DNA of 64,000 bases from Dyadobacter fermentans (GCF_019924045.1 NZ_JAHXBN010000009.1:32984-96983), one strand, 5' to 3'; counted from the stretch's first letter, positions 34,988-43,675 are shown. Notes: generated by a model from the letters alone, not told the origin. Translations and numbers: made by a program.

Positions 34988-35557
34988 TCAGTTGAGCTGC
35001 TTCCGGCGAATGCGGCTGATGGTTTCGGGCGTCATGCCAAGCATCGATGCGATGTATTGCAGCGGTACCTGTGTGAAAATATCGCGGTGGCTTTCAAAAA
35101 GGAGGTTATAACGTTGCTCCGCGGTCATGGACAGGAAAGAAAATACGCGGTCTTCGAGCGTTGTGAAGCAATGCGCGATGAAGAGCTTTTCCGTGACGGG
35201 CCATTTCGGAACATAGTCGCCCAGGCGGTCGTAATCCTGCTTTTCGATGGTGTACACGGCTGTGTCGGTAAGCGCCTGGATGTTCCAGCGGGAAGGGTTG
35301 GCGAACACAAGACTCGACAGGTCCGTCACAAAATAGCCCTGCGTGCAGATCCATTGCGTCACTTCCCTATCCTCCAAATCTACATAAACCCGCAGCAGGC
35401 CTGACTTGATAAAGCTCAGCTTATTGCAAAGTTTCCCTGTCCTGAGATAGTAATCGCCTTTTTTCAGTATTTCGGGTTTGAAAAAAGATGAGACTTTGAC
35501 CAGTTCCGTCTGGTCGAAATCGAAATAGGTCTGCAGGTAATGTTCAAGATCCGTCAT
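34988..35557 (-). CDS. Crp/Fnr-family transcriptional regulator
   Basis: The 189-aa protein has an N-terminal cNMP-binding-like beta-roll (~25-115: LKKGDYYLRTGKLCNKLSFIKSG) and a C-terminal helix-turn-helix (VPLQYIASMLGMTPETISRIRR). The beta-roll lacks the FGE...PRSA phosphate-binding cassette, so it probably senses something other than cAMP, as many short Bacteroidota Crp-like proteins do. It may control the YdjM-like gene downstream. The upstream gap to the permease is 234 bp and contains paired palindromes. Confidence 0.9.
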   Translation of the reverse strand: MTDLEHYLQTYFDFDQTELVKVSSFFKPEILKKGDYYLRTGKLCNKLSFIKSGLLRVYVDLEDREVTQWICTQGYFVTDLSSLVFANPSRWNIQALTDTAVYTIEKQDYDRLGDYVPKWPVTEKLFIAHCFTTLEDRVFSFLSMTAEQRYNLLFESHRDIFTQVPLQYIASMLGMTPETISRIRRKQLN

Positions 35558-35708
35558 AATGCGCTGAAATCGGCAGTAAATGTAGCAAAGAACGGTCTCC
35601 GCGCACGGTCGTTATCGTACAAAAGTGTTCGAATGCGGACGGAAAATTTTCACTAAACAAATACAAACATCTGCAAAACAATGAATTACATTTTTGGCAT
35701 ATGTTTTA

Positions 35709-35734
35709 TACAATGTACTATGCAATACAATGTA
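35709..35734. promoter_or_regulatory. Pair of identical 9-bp palindromes upstream of the permease gene
   Basis: TACAATGTA occurs at 35709-35717 and 35726-35734, each embedded in ATACAATGTAC, with 17 bp from start to start. Each is a perfect odd palindrome. They lie ~60-80 bp before the permease start codon and resemble a dimeric-repressor operator (PadR-type sites are often TGTA/TACA-rich). No regulator of that kind is in this gap. Confidence 0.5.
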
Positions 35735-35791
35735 CCGTCTATTAGCCATGAAAATTGAATTTTTGAAAAACTCCCAGTCAGCTCCATTCCT

Positions 35792-38227
35792 ATGTTAAAA
35801 AACTATTTCAAAATCGCCTGGCGAAACCTTGTCCGTAACCGGGTTTTCTCCGCTATCAATATCGCCGGGCTGGCGATCGGCCTCGCTTCCTGCATGCTGA
35901 TCAGCCTGTATGTGATCGACGAGCTGAGTTTCGACCGTTTTCACGAGAAAGCAAACCGCATTGTGCGAGCCACATTCAAGGGGACCATGCAGGGCGGAAT
36001 TATCAACGAGTCGCACGTAATGCCTCCCACCGCGGCGGCCTTGAAAGCCGACTACCCCGAGGTCCTCGAATCTACCCGGCTCCGGCAGGGCGGAAAGCCG
36101 CTGGTGTTGCTTAACAACCAGCTTTACAACGATGAAGGGCTGGCCTTTGTCGACTCCAATTTCTTCTCGGTGTTCACCTTGCCTTTCGTTGCGGGAGATC
36201 CAAAAAATGCGTTGCTGGAACCGAATACTATTGTCTTGTCTGAAACAGCCGCCCGGAAATACTTTGGAAAAACGGATGTGGTGGGCAAAATCATCGCTTT
36301 CAAAGACTGGAACAAAACCCTCCGTGTAACCGGTGTAATGAAGGATATCCCTTCCAATTCGCATTTCCGGTTCGATCTACTGGGTTCTATGGCGTCCGTG
36401 GACGAGGCAAAAGCGAATTCCTGGATGACTTCCGAGTTCTTCACTTACCTCGTTCTGCCGGAAGGTTACGATTATAAAAAGCTGGAAGCGAAGCTGCCCG
36501 CGACGGTCGACAAGTACATGAGCCCCCAGCTCAAACAGTCGATGGGCGTTACAACGGCCGAATTCCGCAAGCAGGGTAACAACCTCGAACTCCGCCTGCA
36601 ACCGCTCACAGACATTCATTTGCATTCCGATTTTCAATACGACCTCGATGTAAACGGCGACGTTACGTACGTCTACATTTTCGGCGCCGTAGCAGTAATG
36701 ATGCTACTCATTGCCTGCATCAATTTCATGAACCTCTCCACCGCAGGCTCATCTAAGCGTGCACGTGAGGTAGGCGTACGCAAGGTAATGGGTTCCGAAA
36801 AAAGCGAACTGGTAGGTCAGTTTCTCACCGAATCCATTTTGCTGACGTCGCTCGCGCTGCTACTTGCCATTCTGCTAAGTATTATCGCATTACCCGTTTT
36901 CAATGAATTATCGGGCAAAAATCTCTCGCTGAAATGGGATGCCGTTCCGGGCCTGATCCCGGCGCTGATCGGCTTTGGCCTCTTCGTCGGAGTATTCGCC
37001 GGCAGCTACCCCGCGTTTTTCCTGTCGTCATTCAAGCCTATTACCGTGCTGAAAGGGGGCTCGTCCGTCATCAAGCTGTCCTCTTCGGGCAGAAGTTTCA
37101 ATTTAAGGAGCGGATTAGTTGTATTTCAATTCTTTATGTCGATTATTCTCATCGTCGGTACAACAGTGGTTTTCCAGCAATTACAATTTATCCGCAACAA
37201 AAAACTGGGTTATAACAAAGATCAGGTGATCGTGATCCCTACGTGGTCGCTGGGCAAAAACACGGAAGCATTCCGCGACGGGCTCACGCACGATTCACGT
37301 GTTGAGAATGTCAGTCTCTCGGGGTATGTACCCGCCGGACCTTCGGACAACAACAACTTCACGGTGAATCCCGATGGCCAAGCCGACCGGATGGTAAAAA
37401 CGCTTCGCTACGAAGTCGATTACAATTACCTCGCCACCCTCGGCATGGAAATGGCCCGCGGCCGCAACTTTTCCAAGGAATACGGAACGGATTCAACCGG
37501 GATTATCATCAACGAAACGGCCGTAAGGACCTTCGGCTGGACGCCCGACAACGCGATGGACCGGACCATTACCCGCAACGACAACCAGGGAAATAAGGCT
37601 ACTTACCACGTTATTGGTGTCGTGAAAGACTTCCATTTCCGCTCCATGCACGAACGGATCGGCCCGCTTGTGATGACATTGAACAACGGCTGCGGTTGGA
37701 TGATGGTTAAAACCCGCAGCGCGGAGGTATCGGGGCTGTTGGCCTCGATGAAAAACAGCTGGGACGGGTTCCATCCCGACATGCCTTTTAGCTACAACTT
37801 CCTCGATGAGCGCTTCAACGAAACTTACAAGGCCGAGCAGAAAACCGGTCAGATACTGGGCACATTCGCCGGGCTGACGATCTTTGTTGCATGCCTGGGC
37901 CTGTTTGGGCTCGCCACATTCACCGCCGAGCAGCGCACCAAGGAAATAGGCGTGCGAAAAGTACTCGGTGCGTCGGTAGCGGGCATAATCGCACTGCTTT
38001 CGAAAGATTTTCTCAAACTGGTCATGGTCGCATTGCTCATCGCTACGCCCGCGGCCTGGTGGCTGATGGACCGCTGGTTACAGGAATTTGCTTATAAAAT
38101 CGACGTTACCTGGTGGGTGTTCGCATTGGCAGGCGTAGTAGCGGTGCTGGTTGCATTGTGCACGATTTCCTACCAGTCGATCAAAGCGGCGTTGATGAAT
38201 CCTGTCGAGTCGCTTCGCTCAGAATAG
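35792..38227 (+). CDS. FtsX/MacB-like ABC-type permease
   Basis: The 811-aa protein has the typical Bacteroidota architecture: start MLKNYFKIAWRNLVRNRVFS, first membrane helix (~20-42), MacB periplasmic core, three helices (~285-420), a second periplasmic core (~450-660) and three more helices to the end with TFTAEQRTKEIGVRKVLGAS, a hallmark of the second half. No ATP-binding protein is encoded next to it. Proteins of this class move or shear lipoproteins, peptides or lipids with a separate ATPase. Paired palindromes upstream suggest repressor control. A terminator follows. Confidence 0.92.
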   Translation: MLKNYFKIAWRNLVRNRVFSAINIAGLAIGLASCMLISLYVIDELSFDRFHEKANRIVRATFKGTMQGGIINESHVMPPTAAALKADYPEVLESTRLRQGGKPLVLLNNQLYNDEGLAFVDSNFFSVFTLPFVAGDPKNALLEPNTIVLSETAARKYFGKTDVVGKIIAFKDWNKTLRVTGVMKDIPSNSHFRFDLLGSMASVDEAKANSWMTSEFFTYLVLPEGYDYKKLEAKLPATVDKYMSPQLKQSMGVTTAEFRKQGNNLELRLQPLTDIHLHSDFQYDLDVNGDVTYVYIFGAVAVMMLLIACINFMNLSTAGSSKRAREVGVRKVMGSEKSELVGQFLTESILLTSLALLLAILLSIIALPVFNELSGKNLSLKWDAVPGLIPALIGFGLFVGVFAGSYPAFFLSSFKPITVLKGGSSVIKLSSSGRSFNLRSGLVVFQFFMSIILIVGTTVVFQQLQFIRNKKLGYNKDQVIVIPTWSLGKNTEAFRDGLTHDSRVENVSLSGYVPAGPSDNNNFTVNPDGQADRMVKTLRYEVDYNYLATLGMEMARGRNFSKEYGTDSTGIIINETAVRTFGWTPDNAMDRTITRNDNQGNKATYHVIGVVKDFHFRSMHERIGPLVMTLNNGCGWMMVKTRSAEVSGLLASMKNSWDGFHPDMPFSYNFLDERFNETYKAEQKTGQILGTFAGLTIFVACLGLFGLATFTAEQRTKEIGVRKVLGASVAGIIALLSKDFLKLVMVALLIATPAAWWLMDRWLQEFAYKIDVTWWVFALAGVVAVLVALCTISYQSIKAALMNPVESLRSE

Positions 38228-38276
38228 CCGGTGGATCGAAATAAACTATTTGAATTGTAAATAGTTATTACATTAG

Positions 38277-38322
38277 AACCCGGGTCGTGTGCATGTTTGC
38301 TCCGGCCCGGGTTTGCTGTTTT
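38277..38322 (+). terminator. Terminator after the permease gene
   Basis: AACCCGGG (38277-38284) pairs with CCCGGGTT (38306-38313) around a 21-nt loop, followed by TGCTGTTTT. Its position also argues against placing the next gene's start upstream of 38322. Confidence 0.75.
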
Positions 38323-38343
38323 AATCCAAACCATTGGTCCCAA

Positions 38344-39474
38344 ATGGAAGCTACGATCCGCTGCAAAATCACCCGGCACATCCACGTTTTTCAGCCCGGC
38401 AATATTGTCGAGGTACGGCGGCGTATTCTGGAAAAATCGGAAAACCAGCCGGAATCGGGATATTTTATTCCGGATATCGGCGATGGCACTCCGGGGATTA
38501 TCCCGCTCGACGCCGCCGAGCCGATGAACGATCAGGCACCCATGGAAGATGCTTATTATGGCCAATGCGTGTTGACGAGCGTCTCGAATTTCTGGACGGA
38601 TAATGCCGAAAAGACCGATGAAGGCCGGGAAGGCAGCATCAAGCCGGTAAATGTGCGGGTCGTGCACTATCCTGACTGCCAGCAGCTCGTATTCCACATG
38701 CCTCAATACGCCTGGGATGCAGGGACTTTCCGCCTCACGAACGCCTGCTCGCAGGGAGTGATCGAAGAAAGGCCCGTACGCGAGCGCCTCAACGGAGGTA
38801 CCATGATTTTAACCAACACACTACCCTATCCGCCAGGCTTTTATACCATCGAAGCCGGCTGGCCCGACGGCTGGACACATCGCATTCAGTTCATCAAATT
38901 TACCGAAGGATTCCCTAAAGCCCCATACGGCAAAGCGCCTGCCAATATCTTCCACGCCATCCGAAACGAGGAAGTGCATTTGCTGCCACTGCCCGAAGAG
39001 CCTCCTGCTCCGGAAAATACCGGATATGGCACCAGAATACCCGGATATCTGCCAGATCGCGGGTCAGGATATGCCTCGCCGGCGTGCAGCCTGCACATGA
39101 TGTACGATCGCGACGACGAGCGGTCGCGGGATTACAATGGCTTTGAAACAGAGCGTGGTTTTGACGTAGAAAAATTTAAAAAGGAAATTATGAGCCGCTT
39201 TTTCCCCAGGCTGGAATACACGCAGGATGGCCGTGGCGGCAGCATTTATTACACCGAGGGCGCTATTAAAATCCAGTTCGGCTGGGAATTCGGCGGAGGC
39301 AATGCGGTAGTGATCCTGTTTATTCCTGAAACAAAATACTGGGAAGCGCAGACGGGGACGCCGCTTTCCCGCCGTGATGAAATCCTGAAATTTCTTTGCG
39401 AACAGGTAATCCGCGACCAGGCGCCTGGCTGCACCTACAAGATCTACGATAATTCGATCAGTATTCTGCGTTAA
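38344..39474 (+). CDS. Unrecognised 376-aa protein with C-terminal alpha/beta domain
   Basis: I start at ATG 38344 because an earlier in-frame ATG (38287) lies inside the terminator. There is no signal peptide. Three parts can be seen: residues 1-60 with QPGNIVEVRRRILEKSE, a beta-rich central part (~95-205) that may be an immunoglobulin-like or carbohydrate-binding fold (AGTFRLTNACSQGVIEERP), and a C-terminal segment (~270-376) containing GGSIYYTEGAIKIQFGWEFGGGN and ending TYKIYDNSISILR. A Pro-rich linker (PLPEEPPAPENTGYG) separates the last two. I do not recognise a family or function. It probably has its own promoter and precedes an unrelated DUF2383 gene by 53 bp. Confidence 0.65.
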   Translation: MEATIRCKITRHIHVFQPGNIVEVRRRILEKSENQPESGYFIPDIGDGTPGIIPLDAAEPMNDQAPMEDAYYGQCVLTSVSNFWTDNAEKTDEGREGSIKPVNVRVVHYPDCQQLVFHMPQYAWDAGTFRLTNACSQGVIEERPVRERLNGGTMILTNTLPYPPGFYTIEAGWPDGWTHRIQFIKFTEGFPKAPYGKAPANIFHAIRNEEVHLLPLPEEPPAPENTGYGTRIPGYLPDRGSGYASPACSLHMMYDRDDERSRDYNGFETERGFDVEKFKKEIMSRFFPRLEYTQDGRGGSIYYTEGAIKIQFGWEFGGGNAVVILFIPETKYWEAQTGTPLSRRDEILKFLCEQVIRDQAPGCTYKIYDNSISILR

Positions 39475-39527
39475 GCCTCTGGAATGGTTATTGATGTAAA
39501 TGCACCTTCATCAAACCAATAACCACC

Positions 39528-40010
39528 ATGGTACAGAATTCAGAAATCATCGAGATCCTCAACGACCTGGTCCTGATCAACAACGACAGGATAGCCGGGT
39601 ATGAAAAAGCAGAAGCCGAAGCCGGGGACCTTGAAAACGATCTCAGGGCTATGTTTCATAAACTTGCAGACGAAAGCCGGGCTAACGTACTAGACCTGAA
39701 ATCCCACGTAACAAACCTTGGAGGCGAGCCGGCCACAGGTACGATGCTTTCGGGCAAGTTGTACCGCGTATGGATGGATATCCGGGCCACATTTACCTCC
39801 GACAACCGCCGCGCCGTCCTCGAAAACGCCGAAATGGGCGAAGACGCAGCGAAAAAGGCGTACGAAGAAGCATTGAAGTCCGACGACCTCCCCGCTGATA
39901 TCCGCCAGTTGATCCTCAGCCAGTACACCGCCATCCAGGCTGCCCACGACACCATCAAAACTGATCGCGACCGCCAGCGCGATGTTTCGAAATACCCGCT
40001 GACAACTTAA
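39528..40010 (+). CDS. DUF2383 / PA2169-family four-helix-bundle protein
   Basis: The 160-aa protein follows the family pattern: an N-terminal helix EILNDLVLINNDRIAGYEKA, then FHKLADESRANVLDLKSHVTNLGGEPATGTMLSGKLYRVWMD in two parts, and a final helix with QLILSQYTAIQAAHDTI. The fold is ferritin-like; members are often stress-induced, but the biochemical role is not firmly known. A strong terminator follows 2 bp after the stop. Confidence 0.85.
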   Translation: MVQNSEIIEILNDLVLINNDRIAGYEKAEAEAGDLENDLRAMFHKLADESRANVLDLKSHVTNLGGEPATGTMLSGKLYRVWMDIRATFTSDNRRAVLENAEMGEDAAKKAYEEALKSDDLPADIRQLILSQYTAIQAAHDTIKTDRDRQRDVSKYPLTT

Positions 40011-40012
40011 CG

Positions 40013-40033
40013 AGGCCCCGGAAGGGGCTTTTT
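40013..40033 (+). terminator. Rho-independent terminator after the DUF2383 gene
   Basis: GCCCC (40015-40019), loop GGAA, GGGGC (40024-40028) then five T. An outer A-T/G-T pair extends the stem. Confidence 0.85.
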
Positions 40034-40038
40034 GATAC

Positions 40039-40365
40039 CTAAGCCGAGCCCGCACCGGGCTCCCAAAACACCCTGATCTTGCTTACATCCACCGTTTGCT
40101 TTGCTTTCGCCAAGTCGTAATTCTCCTGAACATTCAGCCAGAACTCTGGTGTGGTGTTGGCAAACGCCGTAGCAAGGCGAACAGCCATTTCGGGCGTAAC
40201 ACTTTGCTTCGCATTCAGTATCGCCGATAGCGTTTTTCGGGTTATCCCTAGCCCCTCGGCCACTTCTCCGATAGTGAGTTTTTGCCCTGTTTCTTCTCTC
40301 AGGCCCTCTATCGTTTCCCGGATCAGTTCACCGGGATGTGCCGGATCAAAAATTGCCACATCCAT
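40039..40365 (-). CDS. higA: HigA-family antitoxin (apparently without a full toxin)
   Basis: The 108-aa protein is a typical HigA/VapI antidote: start FDPAHPGELIRETI, a helix-turn-helix (LTIGEVAEGLGITRKTLSAILNAKQ), then TPEMAVRLATAFANTTPEFWLNVQENYDL. Such proteins repress their operon and neutralise HigB, an mRNA-cleaving toxin normally encoded immediately upstream. Here only the last ~21 codons of a HigB-like frame remain upstream (see the pseudogene at 40371). The gene itself is intact and may now be a free regulator or protect against HigB elsewhere. Confidence 0.88.
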   Translation of the reverse strand: MDVAIFDPAHPGELIRETIEGLREETGQKLTIGEVAEGLGITRKTLSAILNAKQSVTPEMAVRLATAFANTTPEFWLNVQENYDLAKAKQTVDVSKIRVFWEPGAGSA

Positions 40366-40370
40366 ATTTT

Positions 40371-40460
40371 TTAGTGGTAATCCACATAATCGACATCATA
40401 CACATTTCCTTCTTGAAACCGGAAGAATACCCGATACAATGTAACGTGAAACGTGTCAAG
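40371..40460 (-). pseudogene. 3' remnant of higB toxin gene
   Basis: On the minus strand, the frame ending at 40371 reads YRVFFRFQEGNVYDVDYVDYH before its stop (residues encoded by 40374-40436), five bases before the higA start. This matches the conserved C-terminus of HigB toxins (YR..F.F..G.AYDV...DYH). Upstream in the same frame only LDTFHVTL remains before an in-frame stop near 40460, so about three quarters of the toxin is missing. Beyond it lies the leader of the sigma factor gene on the other strand. Confidence 0.7.
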
Positions 40461-40557
40461 TTACAGAAAATATTTTTAACTTTTTTCCTATTTTCCTGTA
40501 ACCTTTCTCATTCCCCGGAGTTACCACATCAAAATCACGAAAACAAAGCGCAGAGCC

Positions 40558-41109
40558 TTGAATACCCTAACCGACAACTCGCTGATGCTCCGGGTCAAAA
40601 CCGGGGACCTGGATAAGATGGGCTTGCTCTTCGAACGGTACAACCGGCCGCTTTTCGGATTCTTTTACCACATGACGCACAAGGCCGACCTCAGCGAGGA
40701 CCTCGTCCAGAATGTGTTTTACCGGATGCTCAAATACCGGCACACGTTTACCGGTGACGGCGAGTTCAGGACGTGGATGTACCACCTGGCCCGGAACGTC
40801 CTCAACGATTCGGTGAAACAAAACAGGTCGTTCAATTTTTACGATGTGAACGAGGTCGCCGACCGGCTCGAAGGCGGAATGCGCGCCGATGAGAACCTGG
40901 AAAGGCAGCAGGAAAACGCCGTTTTGCACGAAGCAATGGGCGCATTAAGTCCCGAATACCGCGAGGTACTGCTGTTGAGCAGGTTTCAGGAGATGAAATA
41001 CGACGAAATAGCCAAAGTGCTGAATATCAATGAAGGAACGGTGAAGGTGCGGGTACACAGGGCATTGGGAGAATTGAAGAAAAGGTTTTTTACAAATGAA
41101 AGACGATAA
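40558..41109 (+). CDS. ECF RNA polymerase sigma factor
   Basis: The 183-aa protein has region 2 (YNRPLFGFFYHMTHKADLSEDLVQNVFYRMLKY) in two parts and region 4 (LSPEYREVLLLSRFQEMKYDEIAKVLNINEGTVKVRVHRAL). The start is TTG: no ATG precedes it in frame, and the next ATG (40585) would cut the first helix. Its 3' end overlaps the anti-sigma gene by 14 bp, the usual sign of a sigma/anti-sigma pair. With the two downstream surface-protein genes it forms a four-gene operon, perhaps an envelope-stress response (inference). It is unrelated in sequence to the SusC-type sigma at 1786. Confidence 0.9.
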   Translation: MNTLTDNSLMLRVKTGDLDKMGLLFERYNRPLFGFFYHMTHKADLSEDLVQNVFYRMLKYRHTFTGDGEFRTWMYHLARNVLNDSVKQNRSFNFYDVNEVADRLEGGMRADENLERQQENAVLHEAMGALSPEYREVLLLSRFQEMKYDEIAKVLNINEGTVKVRVHRALGELKKRFFTNERR

Positions 41110-41935
41110 GGAAATGAACTGCGAATATACCAGAGGCAAGCTGACCGAATGGCTCAACAACAACCTCGAAAAAAGCGAGCAAATGGAGGTTAACCGCCAC
41201 CTGGCCGAGTGTATGAGCTGCCAGGAAGAGTTCGCGGCCGACAAGCAGATCTGGGATAGCATGGCGAAAATCAGGATTCCCGAGCCCAAAGAAGCGATGC
41301 GTACCAATTTTTACACCATGCTCGACGAGTTCAAGGAGGCGGAAAAAGCAGCGGCGCGGTTCTCGTTCCAAAGCATGATGGAAAGTATCCGCGAGTTTGT
41401 ATTGCCCCAATGGACGGTACAAGTCGGATTCAGCCTGCTGCTGGTGGGATTGGGCTGGGTAATCGGCAACCGGACGAGCCGCAGCAAGGTCGATGCCGTC
41501 GCCTACCAGCAGCGCATCGAGACACTGGCGAGCCAGGTCCAGGATATGAAGAGCACGATGATGCTTTCGCTGCTTGAAAATCCTTCGGCCACTGAGCGGC
41601 TCCGGGCGGTGGGGTACACAAGTGAGATCACGCAGGCTGACGATCGCGTCTTAGAAGCGCTGTTTACCACCTTAAACAACGATCCTAATGTGAATGTACG
41701 GCTCGTTACGCTCGAAGCGCTCACGCAATATGCAGGTGACGCCTCCGTACGGGAAGGATTGGTGAAATCCCTCGCTTTACAGGATTCGCCGATGGTGCAA
41801 GTGGCCCTGGCGGATGTGATGGTCAAATTGCAGGAAAAACGTTCGGTGAAGGCATTGAAAACATTGCTGCAAAAAGAAGACCTAAACGACCTCGTCAAAG
41901 TCAAAATCGAACAGACAATCAAAGACCTTTCATAA
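41096..41935 (+). CDS. Zinc-finger anti-sigma factor with periplasmic HEAT-repeat domain
   Basis: The 279-aa protein has an anti-sigma zinc finger (His35, Cys39, Cys42 in RHLAECMSCQ). A single membrane helix (~108-125, VGFSLLLVGLGWVIGN) follows. Next come a short coiled coil (~130-155) and a HEAT-repeat domain (~165-279: ERLRAVGYTSEI, NVRLVTLEALTQYAG, SPMVQVALADVMVKL, LVKVKIEQTIKDL). Zinc-finger domains of this type bind ECF sigma factors in the cytoplasm; the HEAT part would be outside and may sense a partner protein. HEAT repeats on an anti-sigma factor are less common than simple sensor tails. It overlaps the sigma gene and is followed 20 bp later by the first DUF4097-like gene. Confidence 0.85.
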   Translation: MKDDKEMNCEYTRGKLTEWLNNNLEKSEQMEVNRHLAECMSCQEEFAADKQIWDSMAKIRIPEPKEAMRTNFYTMLDEFKEAEKAAARFSFQSMMESIREFVLPQWTVQVGFSLLLVGLGWVIGNRTSRSKVDAVAYQQRIETLASQVQDMKSTMMLSLLENPSATERLRAVGYTSEITQADDRVLEALFTTLNNDPNVNVRLVTLEALTQYAGDASVREGLVKSLALQDSPMVQVALADVMVKLQEKRSVKALKTLLQKEDLNDLVKVKIEQTIKDLS

Positions 41936-41955
41936 ACCTTAATCAACTATTAGCC

Positions 41956-42822
41956 ATGAAGTATTTTGCAATCCCCCTGCTGGCGGGAGCAGTGCTCTGC
42001 TGTACCCAGGCTCCGGCGCAGAAGCTGGAACACAAAGAGCATGTCAGCAAGGAATTTACGATCAGCGCCGGCCAGGCGGCCAAAAATGTGCTGGCCATTT
42101 ACAACATCAACGGGTTCATCAAAGTGGAGGGCTACAATGGTGATAAAGTAGTACTGGAAATCGATAAAACGATCAGGGCTAAAACACAGGAAGGGCTCGA
42201 CGAGGGCAAGTCAGAATTCGAACTCGGAATCGAACAGGAGGCCGACAGCATTATCGCCTATATCGCCAACCCTTTTGATTCGCGGCCCAACCATAGTCGC
42301 CGCAATTGGGACGGCCCGAAGATCAAATACGATTTCGAGCTGGATTTCACGGTAAAAGTGCCGTACTCGCTCAATTTACACGTTTCGACCGTAAATGGCG
42401 GGGATATCAACGTGAACGACGTCACCGGCTCGCTAGGCGTACGCAATGTGAACGGGGCCATTAAAGTCGTGAATGCCAAAGGCCCTGCAAACATGCACAC
42501 GATCAACGGCAATGTTGAAGTGAACTACGTCTCGCTCCCTTCCGGAGAGTCCGATTTCAAAACGCTCAATGGCGACGTCAAGATCAGTTACCCGGCTGCG
42601 CTGGCTGTCGACTGTCAGTTCAAGACCTTCAACGGCGATTTTTACACCGATTTCCCCAATGTCGAAAGGCTTCCGGTGAAGGTGGTGAAAAATGCGGAAA
42701 ACCGCGAAAACAAGACCGTTTACAAGCTGAGTACGGAAACGTTTATCCGCATCGGCAGCGGTGGTCCTACCTACAAGTTCGAAACATTCAATGGCAATAT
42801 CTATCTCAAAAAACAATCATAG
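41956..42822 (+). CDS. Secreted DUF4097-like beta-helix protein 1
   Basis: The 288-aa protein has a signal peptide (MKYFAIPLLAGAVLCCTQAPAQ) and a right-handed beta-repeat region typical of DUF4097/putative adhesins. Its repeats carry the NGDV motif: STVNGGDINVNDVTGSL, RNVNGAIKVVNAKGPANM, HTINGNVEVNYV, KTLNGDVKISYP, KTFNGDFYTDFP, ETFNGNIYLKK. The function of such proteins is not established; they often sit in sigma/anti-sigma or phage-shock-like envelope operons. It is probably co-transcribed with the sigma pair and the paralogue 4 bp downstream. Confidence 0.8.
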   Translation: MKYFAIPLLAGAVLCCTQAPAQKLEHKEHVSKEFTISAGQAAKNVLAIYNINGFIKVEGYNGDKVVLEIDKTIRAKTQEGLDEGKSEFELGIEQEADSIIAYIANPFDSRPNHSRRNWDGPKIKYDFELDFTVKVPYSLNLHVSTVNGGDINVNDVTGSLGVRNVNGAIKVVNAKGPANMHTINGNVEVNYVSLPSGESDFKTLNGDVKISYPAALAVDCQFKTFNGDFYTDFPNVERLPVKVVKNAENRENKTVYKLSTETFIRIGSGGPTYKFETFNGNIYLKKQS

Positions 42823-42826
42823 CAAA

Positions 42827-43654
42827 ATGAAGACCCCGCGCATTCTTGCCCTCGCAGCGTTCACAGCAGTTACCGCCATTTCGGCACCATTGCTGGCCCA
42901 GGGCGATTTAAAAGAACAACTTACGATCCCACTGAGCGACCCAGCCAAACCCGGCTCACTCAAAGTGCACCTCATCACAGGCTCGATCCGCGTGACAGGG
43001 TACAGCGGCAACCAGGTGGTGATCGACGCAAGTACCAGGCAACCGGAGAAAGCCGAAAAGCCGAAGGAAGTAGACGGTATGAAGCGTATTTCCAAAAATG
43101 GTGGTCTGGACATTTCAGCTACCGAGGAAAACAATGTCGTGAACGTAAGTTCCAAGCTGTTCAATACCAAAATGGAACTGGTGATCAAAGTACCGGCGAA
43201 GTTCTCGCTGAATGTGGGCACGATCAACGACGGCGACATCCTGATCGAGAATGTGGACGGCGAAATGGAGATCACCAACGTGAATGGCGACATCCGCCTC
43301 ACCAACGTATCGGGCTCGGCCGTGGCCAATACGGTGAACGGCCTGCTGAAAGCGAACTTCAAAACCGTGTCCGCCAAATCACCGATGGCGTTCTCGACAC
43401 TGAACGGCAACGTCGACATTACCCTGCCGCCTACCGCCAAGTTCGATATCAAGGCCAAATCCGATCGGGGCGAAATTTACAGCGACTTCGATGTGGACGT
43501 CGACAAAGCCGTGCAGCAGGCGACCAAGACAGCCAAGGACGGCATGTACAAGGTTAGCATCGAAGACTGGGTAAAAGGCAAAGTCAACGGTGGCGGCAGC
43601 GAGATCATGATGAAAAACATGAACGGAAATATCTACGTCAGGAAAGCGAAATAG
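42827..43654 (+). CDS. Secreted DUF4097-like beta-helix protein 2
   Basis: I choose ATG 42827, 4 bp after the previous stop, because it gives a signal peptide (MKTPRILALAAFTAVTAISAPLLAQ); an earlier in-frame GTG at 42761 would lie inside the upstream gene. The 275-aa product has the same repeats (GTINDGDILIENVDGEMEI, TNVNGDIRLTNVSGSA, NTVNGLLKANF, STLNGNVDITLP) and ends KNMNGNIYVRKAK, like its neighbour. The two are diverged paralogues. A 13-bp stem terminator ends the operon. Confidence 0.8.
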   Translation: MKTPRILALAAFTAVTAISAPLLAQGDLKEQLTIPLSDPAKPGSLKVHLITGSIRVTGYSGNQVVIDASTRQPEKAEKPKEVDGMKRISKNGGLDISATEENNVVNVSSKLFNTKMELVIKVPAKFSLNVGTINDGDILIENVDGEMEITNVNGDIRLTNVSGSAVANTVNGLLKANFKTVSAKSPMAFSTLNGNVDITLPPTAKFDIKAKSDRGEIYSDFDVDVDKAVQQATKTAKDGMYKVSIEDWVKGKVNGGGSEIMMKNMNGNIYVRKAK

Positions 43655-43675
43655 CATGTCCTGAGCATTGCCCCG

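Noticed and set aside
38287..38343. Earlier start for the 376-aa protein
   Set aside because: This ATG lies inside the permease terminator hairpin and would add a Cys/Phe-rich stretch with no support.
42761..42826. Upstream start (GTG) for the second DUF4097-like gene
   Set aside because: It overlaps the preceding coding sequence and would bury the signal peptide; ATG 42827 fits better.
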